Shown here one piece after another: positions 27,319 to 37,167 of a stretch of DNA of 64,000 nt. Each line of letters opens with the position of its first letter. Position 1 is the first letter of the stretch. The position numbers were made by a program, and so were the translations under genes. Source of the DNA: Nitrobacter sp051535235. Its GTDB lineage: Bacteria > Pseudomonadota > Alphaproteobacteria > Rhizobiales > Xanthobacteraceae. The stretch covers positions 186,001-250,000 of the forward strand of contig NZ_JBPPLZ010000004.1 of NCBI RefSeq assembly GCF_051535235.1, in the 5' to 3' direction. The notes beneath the pieces were generated by a model that made no database searches, had not been told where the DNA came from, and saw only the letters and a list, made by a program, of their open reading frames with translations.

Positions 27319-28176
27319 ATGGCGGAAGGTCCCCAGACACCGAACGCGGACCAGATCGCTTACTGGAATGGACCCGGTGGTCAGCGTTGGGTCGATCGGC
27401 AGCAGGCTCAGGATGAGATGCTGGAGCCGGTGTCGGCCATCCTGCTCGATCGCGCCAAATCCCGTCCGGGCGAGCGCGTCATCGATGTCGGCTGCGGCTG
27501 TGGCGCCACCACGCGGGCATTTGCCGAGAAGGTCGGCGCTGCCGGCCGCGTTCTCGGTGTCGATGTCTCGGCGCCGATGCTGCAACGGGCGAGGCAAATC
27601 GCGCCGCGAAACGCGCGGATAGAATTCCGGCTCGCCGACGCGAGTGTTTATCCATTCAAGCCGGATTGGTATGACCTGATCGTCTCCCGGTTCGGCGTGA
27701 TGTTCTTTGCCGAGCCGGCCGCATCGTTCGCCAATCTCAGGAAGGCATTGCGGCCGGGCGGCCGCCTGACCTTCGTATGCTGGCGCGAAGCGCGTGCCAA
27801 TCCCTGGCTGATGGCGCCGCTGCAGGCTGCCTACCGTCATGTCCCGAAACTGCCCGAAGTCGGACCGGAGGATCCGGGTCCGTTTTCATTCGCGTCCGAA
27901 GCCCGCGTTCACCGCGTCCTCGGCAAGGCTGGCTTTTCCGACACGTCAATGGAGGCTTGCGACCTCACATTGGATATCGCGATCGGCGGTGGGCTCGATG
28001 CCGCGGTCGAGTCTGCGCTTCAGGTCGGCCCCACCAGCCGCGCGATTGAGGGTCAGCCTGCCGACGTCGTTGCCATCGTCAGGAAGTCAGTCCATGAGGC
28101 GCTCGCTCCGTTCGCCGAAGGGCAGGCGGTTATGCTTCCGGCGTCGATCTGGGTCGTGACCGCGCAAAATTCCTGA
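27319..28176 (+). CDS. Class I SAM-dependent methyltransferase
   Basis: 285 residues. SAM motif I is VIDVGCGCGATTRAFAEKV (about residues 54-72), motif II VLGVDVSAPML, and motif IV YDLIVSRFGVMFF. The middle (LRKALRPGGRLTFVCWREARANPWLMAPLQ) is typical of UbiE/Methyltransf_11-like proteins in Rhizobiales. The substrate is unknown. It starts 28 bases after tRNA-Val and stands alone. Confidence 0.88.
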   Translation: MAEGPQTPNADQIAYWNGPGGQRWVDRQQAQDEMLEPVSAILLDRAKSRPGERVIDVGCGCGATTRAFAEKVGAAGRVLGVDVSAPMLQRARQIAPRNARIEFRLADASVYPFKPDWYDLIVSRFGVMFFAEPAASFANLRKALRPGGRLTFVCWREARANPWLMAPLQAAYRHVPKLPEVGPEDPGPFSFASEARVHRVLGKAGFSDTSMEACDLTLDIAIGGGLDAAVESALQVGPTSRAIEGQPADVVAIVRKSVHEALAPFAEGQAVMLPASIWVVTAQNS

Positions 28177-28185
28177 GCGGCGCCT

Positions 28186-28512
28186 CTAGTCCTGGCAGTA
28201 GCCGTAGAATCCGCAGGCGTAGGGCAGCCGGTCGAAATAATAGCTCAGGACCGAACGATCTTCGTAGTAGGGACGATAGTAGAAATCGTTCGGTCTTCCG
28301 TAATAGCCCGGCACTGGCGGCGGCGGAAACCGGAAACGATAGAGCGCGCTTTCGGGATAATCCTTGTCTTCCTCACGCACGATGCTCGCGCGCGAAGGAG
28401 CGGCAGGCTCGGCGAAGATTTTGCCGATGCGGCTATGCACGGGAAGGTCGGCAGCCAACCCGGTCGATCCCATCGCGGCGAGGCCGATGACCGCGAGCAA
28501 GCTGGTGCGCAT
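28186..28512 (-). CDS. Small secreted Tyr/Pro-rich protein, unknown
   Basis: 108 residues. The first 21 form a signal peptide (MRTSLLAVIGLAAMGSTGLAA). The mature part is rich in Tyr, Phe and Pro (FPPPPVPGYYGRPNDFYYRPYYEDRSVLSYYFDRLPYACGFYGYCQD), with two Cys near the C-terminus. It resembles small periplasmic proteins of Bradyrhizobium but no named domain is recognised. It is convergent with the methyltransferase. Confidence 0.65.
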   Translation of the reverse strand: MRTSLLAVIGLAAMGSTGLAADLPVHSRIGKIFAEPAAPSRASIVREEDKDYPESALYRFRFPPPPVPGYYGRPNDFYYRPYYEDRSVLSYYFDRLPYACGFYGYCQD

Positions 28513-28637
28513 TTTTCTGTCCTCGTTGTTTCGAGGATCATATCGCCCGACATTTAGGAAAGATTAACGATGTCGATCGGGTTGCGCCCGATCCGCTGCG
28601 GCAATCCACGCCTTCGGTTACCGCGGTGTCACAGCCG

Positions 28638-29891
28638 TCAGGCGCGTTCTTCCCAGATCGCCGCGAGATGCACGATGGTGCGGACGGCCGCTTCCATGTC
28701 CTGCACGCTGACCCATTCGGTGCGTGAATGGAACGCATGTTCGCCCGCGAAGATATTCGGACAGGGCAGGCCCATGAACGACAGCCGCGAGCCGTCGGTG
28801 CCGCCGCGAATGCTGCCCTTGACCGGCGAGAGCCCGGCGCGGCGAATGGCTTCCACCGCGTTGTCAATGATCTCCGGATAGCGCTCCACGATCTGCTTCA
28901 TGTTGCGATACTGCGGCTGGATCTCCAGCCGGTACGTTGAATGCGGGAAATCCGCCATGACCTCGCGGACGATTTTCTCCAGCAGGGCTTCTTTTTCCTT
29001 CAGGCCGGCATCGGTGAAATCGCGCACGATGAAACTAAGCGTGGCGCGCTCCAGCGTGCCGCTGATGCCGGTCGGATGCAGGAAGCCCTCGCGCCCGTCG
29101 GTGGTCTCGGGCGAGCACGTGTCCTTCGGAAGCCGCTCGACGATGCGGGATGCGATCTTGATCGCGTGCTCCATCTTGCCCTTGGCGAAGCCCGGATGGG
29201 CGCTGACACCCTCGATGGTCATGACGGCGCCGTCGGCGGAGAACGTCTCGTCCTCGATGTGACCCGCGGTCTCGCCGTCGATGGTGTAGGCGAAGGCGGC
29301 GCCCAGTTTTTTCAGATCGACCTTGTCGACGCCGCGCCCGATTTCCTCGTCAGGCGTGAAAAGGATCTTGATGGTGCCATGCTTGATCTGAGGATTGGCA
29401 AGCAGAACCTGGGCGGCGTCGATGATCTCGGCGATGCCGGCCTTGTTGTCGGCGCCGAGCAGCGTCGTGCCGTCGGACGTGATGATGTCATTGCCGATCT
29501 GCTCGACTAGCACCGGGTTGTCGGCCGTACGGATTGCCTGCGACGGATCGCCGCAGAGCTTGATGTCGCCGCCGCGATAATTCCTGACGATCTGTGGCCG
29601 GACGTTTGCCCCTGAACAGTCCGGCGAGGTGTCCATGTGCGAGCAGAAGCAGATTACCGGCACCTGCTTGGTGCTGTTCGCCGGGATCGTCGCGTACACA
29701 TAACCGTGCTGATCGAGATGGGCGTCCGCCACGCCGATCTCCTGCAGTTCACGCACCAGCAGGCGGCCAAGGTTCTTCTGTTTCTCCGTGGACGGACAGG
29801 TCGGAGACGTCGGGTCCGACTGGGTATCGATGACGACGTAGCGCAGGAAGCGCTCCGTCACCGTGTGGTTGAATATCATCGGAGCGGCCAT
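28638..29891 (-). CDS. pepT: Peptidase T (tripeptide aminopeptidase)
   Basis: Dinuclear zinc M20 peptidase releasing N-terminal residues from tripeptides. 417 residues. Metal and catalytic motifs: CSHMDTSPD, LLGADNKAGIAEI, FTPDEEIGRGVD, SAHPGFAKGKMEHAI and the C-terminal GGTDGSRLSFMGLPCPNIFAGEHAFHSRTEWV. All are intact. Single gene. Confidence 0.94.
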   Translation of the reverse strand: MAAPMIFNHTVTERFLRYVVIDTQSDPTSPTCPSTEKQKNLGRLLVRELQEIGVADAHLDQHGYVYATIPANSTKQVPVICFCSHMDTSPDCSGANVRPQIVRNYRGGDIKLCGDPSQAIRTADNPVLVEQIGNDIITSDGTTLLGADNKAGIAEIIDAAQVLLANPQIKHGTIKILFTPDEEIGRGVDKVDLKKLGAAFAYTIDGETAGHIEDETFSADGAVMTIEGVSAHPGFAKGKMEHAIKIASRIVERLPKDTCSPETTDGREGFLHPTGISGTLERATLSFIVRDFTDAGLKEKEALLEKIVREVMADFPHSTYRLEIQPQYRNMKQIVERYPEIIDNAVEAIRRAGLSPVKGSIRGGTDGSRLSFMGLPCPNIFAGEHAFHSRTEWVSVQDMEAAVRTIVHLAAIWEERA

Positions 29892-29981
29892 CGTATCGAA
29901 AGGATATCGCAGCGCGGCAATCTAGCCGGAGATCAGGTCAACTGACCATGACGATCCGGTTCATGACGACGGCCTGGCGAT

Positions 29982-30017
29982 CCGGTTTGCCGAAAAAACC
30001 TTAGGCGTTCAAACCGG
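29982..30017. repeat. Inverted repeat between pepT and the HU gene
   Basis: Arms CCGGTTTG and CAAACCGG with a 20-base spacer that includes an A6 tract. It lies 25 bases after the HU stop and may help termination; the loop is too long for a classic terminator. Confidence 0.3.
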
Positions 30018-30041
30018 ACCGTTCCGATCCCGCGCCTTTGG

Positions 30042-30341
30042 TCAGACCGCTTCCTTGAGCTCTTTTGCGGCCCGGAACGCGACCTTCTTCGAAGCCTTGA
30101 TGTGAATGGCTTCGCCGGTGGCGGGGTTGCGACCCATGCGGGCCGCGCGCTTGCGGACCTGAAGGATGCCGAGACCGACGATGCGGATGCGGTCGCCCTT
30201 CTTGAGGTGCTTGGTGATGCGGGTGACCATATCGCCTAGGATGGCCTCGGTGGCCTTCTTCGACAACTCATGGTCGTCGGCCAATGCCGCCGCGAGATGC
30301 TTCAGCGTCACGGTGCTCGGGGTCGCTGCCTTCTTCGCCAT
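30042..30341 (-). CDS. HU-family DNA-binding protein
   Basis: 99-residue nucleoid protein. It has TVTLKHLAAALADDHELSKKATEAILGDMVTRITKHLKKGDRIRIVGLGILQVRKRAARMGRNPATGEAIHIKASKKVAFRAAKELKEAV, summarised here as the dimerisation helices followed by the beta-arm block RMGRNPATGE and basic tail. I choose the ATG at 30341 (MAKKAATPS); a start at 30377 adds 12 residues. The beta-arm Pro is present (NPATGE). HU close to lon is common in proteobacteria. Confidence 0.9.
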   Translation of the reverse strand: MAKKAATPSTVTLKHLAAALADDHELSKKATEAILGDMVTRITKHLKKGDRIRIVGLGILQVRKRAARMGRNPATGEAIHIKASKKVAFRAAKELKEAV

Positions 30342-30554
30342 ATGGCTTTCCTCGTCGTTGCTGGCTTCGGAAGCCAAGGCGTATCAGGCCTTGGTCGATT
30401 CGGGGAGGTGCCGACCACCCGGTTTTGCCTGTAAACAGCCTGTTTTTTGCATTGATCCGTCGAAAATGCCCGTCGTCCAAGGGGATTTGCAACCGCCTTG
30501 ACTTGGAAAGGCCCCGCCTTTAAGCCCTGACACCTGCGCGGATACATGGCGTCC

Positions 30555-30631
30555 GCGGGAGTAGCTCAGTTGGTTAGAGCGCCGCCCTGTCACGGCGGAG
30601 GCCGCGGGTTCGAGTCCCGTCTCTCGCGCCA
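30555..30631 (+). tRNA. tRNA-Asp (anticodon GUC)
   Basis: Acceptor GCGGGAG pairs with CTCTCGC (one G-U), D-arm GCTCAGTTGGTTAGAGC, anticodon loop CTGTCAC between CCGCC and GGCGG giving GUC, T-loop GGTTCGAGTCC, discriminator G and encoded CCA. Confidence 0.96.
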
Positions 30632-30786
30632 GTGTTTTCAGATATTTAGCCTCAATCCGATCGTTCCGATTCGACTCATCAGGATAAGCAACGATCCGAC
30701 TCCGTGCGTCGTTTCGTTCGGCTGAGCGTTTCCCTGACATCGCGGGCCATCCGAGGGTCGCTTTGGTCACTGATCCGAACCCAGGA

Positions 30787-30968
30787 TCACCTCACCAGCG
30801 ATGTCCCCGAACTGGATATCATCGTCGGCTGGCCGGCCTTGAGGACGCGAACGGTCTGGACGGCGTCGGTGCCCGGCCGGACGGAGGTGCCGAACGTCGC
30901 CAGCGCGGCGCGACGGCCACGATCTTCAGGTGGGTGGTGCGGTCCGCGCTCTTGATCGAATGGTTCAT
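30787..30968 (-). pseudogene. Frameshifted small gene (about 60 residues)
   Basis: An ATG at 30968 follows a strong ribosome site AGGAGG with 5-base spacing. Frame 1 reads MNHSIKSADRTTHLKIVAVA and then turns into Arg/Pro/Ser-rich non-protein. The frame one base off continues as ALATFGTSVRPG, then VQTVRVLKAGQPTMISSSG and TSLVR, and stops at 30787. The total is one base short of 61 codons, so a single deletion (or sequencing error) restores the gene. Small proteins beginning MNHSI.SADR.THLKIVVVA are, from memory, common in Bradyrhizobium; function unknown. The flanks 30632-30786 and 30969-31296 show no other gene; the second holds the nuo leader. Confidence 0.5.
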
Positions 30969-31296
30969 GGTTGCCTCCTGTTCTTCCGGCGTCGCATGCG
31001 CCGTTGGCAGAAGGAATAAATCCGGTCTGTTTCAAAAAGGCTTCGCGGCCTTCCCAAAATGGTTTCGTTCCCTGTTTTTCCAAAGGCGGGCGGGCGGAGT
31101 TCGATGGAATTGCGCGGGCGGGCGCGGGGGGAACTGCCGCGTCATCCGCGGCTCCTGTCAACCCGCAAAATCTCCCTCTCGGGTGCGTCAAAATGGGCTA
31201 TCTTGCCACCCCTGTTGCACTAAGCTAAAGCCTCTCAAAAGTTCCAAAGTCTAACAAAACTGCGGGGTCGAGCGGCCGCAGCGAGGGGAAGCGCCG

Positions 31297-31662
31297 ATGA
31301 CCGGCATTTTACAGAACTATCTCCCGCTTGTGGTGTTTATCGGTATAGCGGCCGTCATCGGTGCCGTGCTGTTGATCGCTCCTTTTATCGTCGCCTATCA
31401 GCAGCCCGACCCGGAGAAGCTTTCGGCCTACGAATGCGGATTCAATGCGTTTGATGACGCCCGCATGAAGTTCGACGTCAGGTTTTACCTCGTCGCAATT
31501 CTTTTCATCATTTTTGACCTTGAGGTCGCATTTCTATTCCCTTGGGCGATCACGTTCGGCAAGCTCGGCGCCACGGGCTTCTGGTCGATGATGGTGTTTC
31601 TCGGTGTGCTGACCGTCGGCTTTGCCTACGAATGGAAGAAAGGCGCGCTCGAATGGGATTGA
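31297..31662 (+). CDS. nuoA: NADH-quinone oxidoreductase subunit A
   Basis: Small three-helix membrane subunit at the quinone site junction of complex I. 121 residues; it contains the loop YECGFNAFDDARMKFDVRFYLVAILFIIFDLEVAFLFPW, abbreviated to the conserved ECG and FDLE motifs. The ribosome site GAGGGGAAG precedes the ATG. First gene of the nuoA-N operon; overlaps nuoB by 10 bases. Confidence 0.97.
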   Translation: MTGILQNYLPLVVFIGIAAVIGAVLLIAPFIVAYQQPDPEKLSAYECGFNAFDDARMKFDVRFYLVAILFIIFDLEVAFLFPWAITFGKLGATGFWSMMVFLGVLTVGFAYEWKKGALEWD

Positions 31663-32267
31663 GCTCCCCTACCGCCAGGTTCGCGAATGCTGCTTCCTCT
31701 GCCGGCGGTCCGGTCGCGGATCCGGCAGCAGCTTCGATTCTCGACCCTCGGACCGGCCGGCCGGTGGGCGCCGGCGATCCCTATTTCCTCGAGGTCAAGC
31801 ACGAACTGTCCGACAAGGGCTTCTTCGTCGCTGCAGCCGACGATCTCATCACCTGGGCGCGCACCGGCTCGCTGATGTGGATGACCTTCGGGCTTGCCTG
31901 CTGCGCGGTGGAGATGATGCAGGTTTCGATGCCGCGCTACGACGTCGAGCGTTTCGGTTTCGCGCCGCGCGCTTCGCCGCGCCAGTCGGACGTGATGATC
32001 GTGGCCGGCACGCTGACCAACAAGATGGCGCCGGCGCTGCGCAAGGTCTACGACCAGATGCCGGAACCGCGCTACGTCATCTCGATGGGATCGTGCGCCA
32101 ACGGCGGCGGCTACTATCACTATTCCTATTCGGTGGTGCGCGGCTGCGACCGGATCGTGCCGATCGATGTCTACGTGCCTGGCTGTCCTCCGACGGCGGA
32201 GGCGCTTCTCTACGGCATCCTGCTGCTGCAGAAAAAGATCCGGCGCACCGGAACCATCGAACGCTAG
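31653..32267 (+). CDS. nuoB: NADH-quinone oxidoreductase subunit B
   Basis: Peripheral arm subunit carrying the terminal [4Fe-4S] cluster N2. 204 residues. Cluster ligands are in GLACCAVEMM, GSCANGGG and YVPGCPPTAEALL. A start inside the nuoA end (ATG 31653) gives an N-terminal extension of about 35 residues rich in Ala/Ser/Pro. Confidence 0.97.
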   Translation: MGLSSPTARFANAASSAGGPVADPAAASILDPRTGRPVGAGDPYFLEVKHELSDKGFFVAAADDLITWARTGSLMWMTFGLACCAVEMMQVSMPRYDVERFGFAPRASPRQSDVMIVAGTLTNKMAPALRKVYDQMPEPRYVISMGSCANGGGYYHYSYSVVRGCDRIVPIDVYVPGCPPTAEALLYGILLLQKKIRRTGTIER

Positions 32268-32278
32268 AGGTTGAAGGA

Positions 32279-32899
32279 ATGGACGACAGCAGACTCGATG
32301 CCTTGGGTCAGATGATCGTTGCCACGCTTCCCGGCGCGGCGATCGGGCATTCCGTGTCGTTCGGTCAATTGAGCGTTACGGTCGAGGCCGCGAAGATCGT
32401 CGAGGTCGCCCGTTTCATTCGCGACGATCAGCGCTGCCGCTTCGTCAATATCACCGACGTGACCGCGGTCGATTATCCCGGCCGGGAGAAGCGCTTCGAC
32501 GTGGTCTATCACTTCCTGTCGCCGACGCTGAATAGGCGCATTCGTCTGCGGGTCGAGGCCTCGGAAACCACGCAGGTGCCGTCGTTGATCGAGGTGTTTC
32601 CCGGCGCCGACTGGTTCGAACGGGAGACCTACGACCTCTACGGCGTGATCTTCACCGGACACCCGGATATGCGGCGCTTGTTGACCGATTACGGCTTCGA
32701 CGGACATCCGCTGCGCAAGGACTTTCCGCTCACGGGGTTCGTCGAGGTGCGATACGACGATACCGAGAAGCGGGTAGTGTACGAGCCTGTGCGTCTCAAT
32801 CAGGAATTTCGCAAGTTCGATTTCATGTCGCCATGGGAAGGCGCGGATTATCCGCTGCCGGGCGACGAGAAGGCGACCGGCGGCAAGGCGGGTGGCTGA
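32279..32899 (+). CDS. nuoC: NADH-quinone oxidoreductase subunit C
   Basis: 30-kDa-type peripheral subunit. 206 residues. The family signature ERETYDLYGVIFTGHPDMRRLLTDYGFDGHPLRKDFPL is visible around residues 120-160 (motif ExxxYDLxG). Separate from nuoD, not fused as in E. coli. The ATG at 32279 follows GAAGGA. The stop overlaps the nuoD start (ATGA). Confidence 0.96.
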   Translation: MDDSRLDALGQMIVATLPGAAIGHSVSFGQLSVTVEAAKIVEVARFIRDDQRCRFVNITDVTAVDYPGREKRFDVVYHFLSPTLNRRIRLRVEASETTQVPSLIEVFPGADWFERETYDLYGVIFTGHPDMRRLLTDYGFDGHPLRKDFPLTGFVEVRYDDTEKRVVYEPVRLNQEFRKFDFMSPWEGADYPLPGDEKATGGKAGG

Positions 32900-34107
32900 T
32901 GACCGAAGCACTTGGTACCGAAACCCCCGGTATGCGCAACTTCACCATCAATTTCGGTCCGCAGCATCCGGCAGCGCACGGCGTGCTGCGCCTGGTGCTG
33001 GAACTGGATGGCGAGGTGGTCGAGCGCGTCGATCCGCACATCGGCCTGCTTCATCGCGGCACCGAGAAGCTGATCGAACAGAAGACCTATCTTCAGGCGA
33101 TTCCTTATTTCGACCGGCTCGATTACGTCGCGCCGATGAATCAGGAGCACGCCTTCTGTCTCGCGGCCGAAAAACTTTTGGGGATCGCGGTGCCCCGCCG
33201 CGGCCAGTTGATCCGGGTACTCTACTGCGAGATCGGCCGCATTCTCTCGCATCTCCTCAATGTCACCACGCAGGCGATGGACGTCGGCGCGCTCACGCCG
33301 CCGCTGTGGGGCTTCGAAGAGCGCGAAAAGCTGATGATGTTCTACGAGCGCGCCTCCGGCTCGCGGATGCATGCCGCGTTCTTCCGCGTCGGCGGCGTGC
33401 ATCAGGACCTGCCGCCGAAGCTGATCGACGACATCGATGCCTGGTGCGATCCGTTCCTGCAGGTCGTCGCCGACCTCGACCAGTTGCTGACCGCCAGCCG
33501 CATTTTCAAGCAGCGCAACGTCGATATCGGCGTGGTGACCCTGAAGCAGGCCTGGGAATGGGGCTTCTCCGGCGTCATGGTTCGCGGCTCCGGCGCGGCC
33601 TGGGATTTGCGCAAGTCGCAACCTTACGAATGCTATGCCGAGATGGACTTCGACATTCCGATCGGCAAGAACGGCGACTGCTACGATCGCTATCTCATCC
33701 GCATGGAGGAGATGCGGCAGTCGGCGCGGATCATGAAGCAGTGCATCGCCAAGCTGCGCGCCGCCGACGGGCAGGGGCCGGTGGCGGTCGAGGACAACAA
33801 GATTTTCCCGCCGCGTCGCGGCGAGATGAAGCGTTCGATGGAAGCACTGATCCATCACTTCAAGCTCTACACCGAAGGCTTCCACGTTCCGGCGGGCGAA
33901 GTCTATGCGGCGGTGGAAGCGCCCAAGGGAGAGTTCGGCGTCTACCTCGTCTCCGACGGCAGCAACAAGCCCTACAAATGCAAGATCCGCGCGCCGGGTT
34001 TCGCGCATCTGCAGGCGATGGATTTCATCTGCCGGGGGCATCTGCTGGCGGACGTCTCCGCCATTCTCGGTTCGCTCGACATCGTGTTCGGAGAGGTTGA
34101 CCGGTGA
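32899..34107 (+). CDS. nuoD: NADH-quinone oxidoreductase subunit D
   Basis: 49-kDa-type subunit forming the quinone pocket with NuoB. 402 residues. It has NFGPQHPAAHGVLRL and HIGLLHRGTEKL at the N-terminus and a C-terminal ICRGHLLADVSAILGSLDIVFGEVDR. The quinone-proximal His and Tyr regions look intact. The stop overlaps a GTG start of the next gene. Confidence 0.97.
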   Translation: MTEALGTETPGMRNFTINFGPQHPAAHGVLRLVLELDGEVVERVDPHIGLLHRGTEKLIEQKTYLQAIPYFDRLDYVAPMNQEHAFCLAAEKLLGIAVPRRGQLIRVLYCEIGRILSHLLNVTTQAMDVGALTPPLWGFEEREKLMMFYERASGSRMHAAFFRVGGVHQDLPPKLIDDIDAWCDPFLQVVADLDQLLTASRIFKQRNVDIGVVTLKQAWEWGFSGVMVRGSGAAWDLRKSQPYECYAEMDFDIPIGKNGDCYDRYLIRMEEMRQSARIMKQCIAKLRAADGQGPVAVEDNKIFPPRRGEMKRSMEALIHHFKLYTEGFHVPAGEVYAAVEAPKGEFGVYLVSDGSNKPYKCKIRAPGFAHLQAMDFICRGHLLADVSAILGSLDIVFGEVDR

Positions 34108-35069
34108 TCGCACAGCCGCCGATCCAGTTCGACCGGACCTCCGGCGTTCTCGAAGGCGCCAGCGCCTGGGAACGCGCGGCGGCACTGGCGCTGGTTGCGG
34201 GCTCCAAGGTGTCGTCGCTGTTTTCGCATCGCGGCTACAACATTTGCGCCAACCTGCTGCGCAAGACGTTGCCCGAGCGCGACATCGCCGTCAGGCTCAA
34301 TTCCGATGCCACGTTCGCGTTTCCCTATGGCGACGGCTATTGGAGCAAGCTGCTCAATCGCTCCTTCAAGTATGAAGACGAGCTTGAGTTGCTGTTTCGC
34401 GACTCCGCCGACGTCGACTACACGTTGCTCGATTGCGGCGCCAATTACGGCTACTGGTCGGTGCTGGTCACCAGCAAACCGTTCGGATCGCGCAAGGCGA
34501 TCGCGATCGAGCCGTCGTCGAAGAACTTCGCCAAGCTTTCGAGCAACGCCAGGATCAACGGCAACCGCTTCGAGGTGATGCAGAGCGCCATCGGCGCATC
34601 GCGCGGCACCGCGCGCCTGTCCGGCACCAAGCACGAGGCCTTCAGCATCGCCGGCGGTGCCGGTGCGGGCGGGGAGAGCGTGCCGGTGCTGGCGCTCGAT
34701 GATCTGCTCGACGACGGCAAAATTTCGCCCGACGGCAAGTACCTCATCAAGCTCGATGTCGAAGGCGTCGAGATCGAAGCCATCAAGGGCGGCACCCGCG
34801 TGCTGCGAGGCGACGCCGTGGTCCTGTGCGAGGAGCACGGCAACGATCCGAACCACACCGTCTCGCGTTACATTCTTGAGCAGACGCCGCTCACGCTGAT
34901 CGTGCACGATCCGGCCAACGGCCGCTTCGAGACGTTGACCGAACTCTCCATTCTGGATCGCATCAAGGTCGCTTCCCACGTCGGCTACAACGTGTTCGGA
35001 ACCTCGAGCGCATTCTGGCAAGATCGTTTTCGTCGCCTGAACGCGACCGCGTCGCAACGTGTTCATTGA
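34104..35069 (+). CDS. FkbM-family methyltransferase inside the nuo operon
   Basis: 321 residues. A Rossmann-type SAM site LLDCGANYGYWSVLV lies at about residue 109-123, IAIEPSSKNFAKL follows, and the FkbM block YLIKLDVEGVEIEAIKGG is near 214-231. It starts with GTG overlapping the nuoD stop and ends 13 bases before nuoE, so it is co-transcribed with complex I genes. The family usually methylates sugars or small molecules; here a link to complex I (for example NuoB/NuoD modification or assembly) is only inference from position. Confidence 0.88.
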   Translation: MIAQPPIQFDRTSGVLEGASAWERAAALALVAGSKVSSLFSHRGYNICANLLRKTLPERDIAVRLNSDATFAFPYGDGYWSKLLNRSFKYEDELELLFRDSADVDYTLLDCGANYGYWSVLVTSKPFGSRKAIAIEPSSKNFAKLSSNARINGNRFEVMQSAIGASRGTARLSGTKHEAFSIAGGAGAGGESVPVLALDDLLDDGKISPDGKYLIKLDVEGVEIEAIKGGTRVLRGDAVVLCEEHGNDPNHTVSRYILEQTPLTLIVHDPANGRFETLTELSILDRIKVASHVGYNVFGTSSAFWQDRFRRLNATASQRVH

Positions 35070-35082
35070 GAGCTGGAGTACG

Positions 35083-35837
35083 ATGTCCGTTCGTCGCCTG
35101 GCACCAAAAGAAAAGCAGCCCGAGAGCTTCGCGTTCAGCGCGGAGAATCTTGCCTGGGCCAAGAAGCAGATCGCACAATACCCGGCGGGTCGTCAGGCGT
35201 CCGCGGCCATCGCTATTTTGTGGCGCGCGCAGGAACAGAACAGTGGATGGATCTCCGAGGCGGCGATCCGCGCGGTCGCCGATTTGCTCGACATGCCCTA
35301 CATCCGGATGCTGGAGATCGCCACCTTCTACACGATGTTCCAGTTGCAGCCCGTCGGCAGGAAGGCCCACATCCAGGTCTGCGGCACCACGCCGTGCCGG
35401 CTGCGCGGCGCCGAGGACATCCTCGACGTCTGCAAGAGCCGCATCCATCACGAGCCCTTCCATCTTTCGAAGGACGGCGACTTCTCGTGGGAAGAGGTCG
35501 AGTGCCTCGGCGCCTGCGTCAACGCGCCGATGGTACTGATCTGGAAGGATACCTATGAGGATCTGACCAAGGAGAACTTCGGCAAGGTGCTGGACGGGTT
35601 TGCTTCCGGCAATCCGCCGAAGCCCGGCCCGCAGATTGATCGCCAGTTTTCCGCTCCCGTCGGCGGTCCGACCACCCTGGATACGGCGGCCGGGAAGGGC
35701 GAGGGCGGGCGGCGTGCGAGCGCTCAGCCGGCATTGACGGATGCGGACGCCAAGAAGCCGACCGACTCCGCAAGCCGGCGGGAAAGCCCCACGCCGAAAC
35801 CGCCCGCTGACGACGCGACCAGGAAGGGCAAGACCTG

Positions 35838-35838
<1 letters not shown>
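35083..35838 (+). CDS. nuoE: NADH-quinone oxidoreductase subunit E
   Basis: 24-kDa-type subunit with the [2Fe-2S] cluster N1a: ligands in CGTTPC and ECLGAC. 251 residues, of which the last 70 or so (from NPPKPGPQIDRQFSAP) are a low-complexity Pro/Ala/Lys tail not needed for the fold. The ATG at 35083 has GGAG upstream. The stop overlaps the nuoF start by one base. Confidence 0.96.
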
Positions 35839-37163
<1,325 letters not shown>

Positions 37164-37167
37164 GGCC

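Noticed and set aside
30763..31254. Plus-strand reading frame of 163 codons before nuoA
   Set aside because: Composition is Arg/Gly-rich without domain; the opposite strand holds a better supported frameshifted small gene and the rest is the nuo leader.
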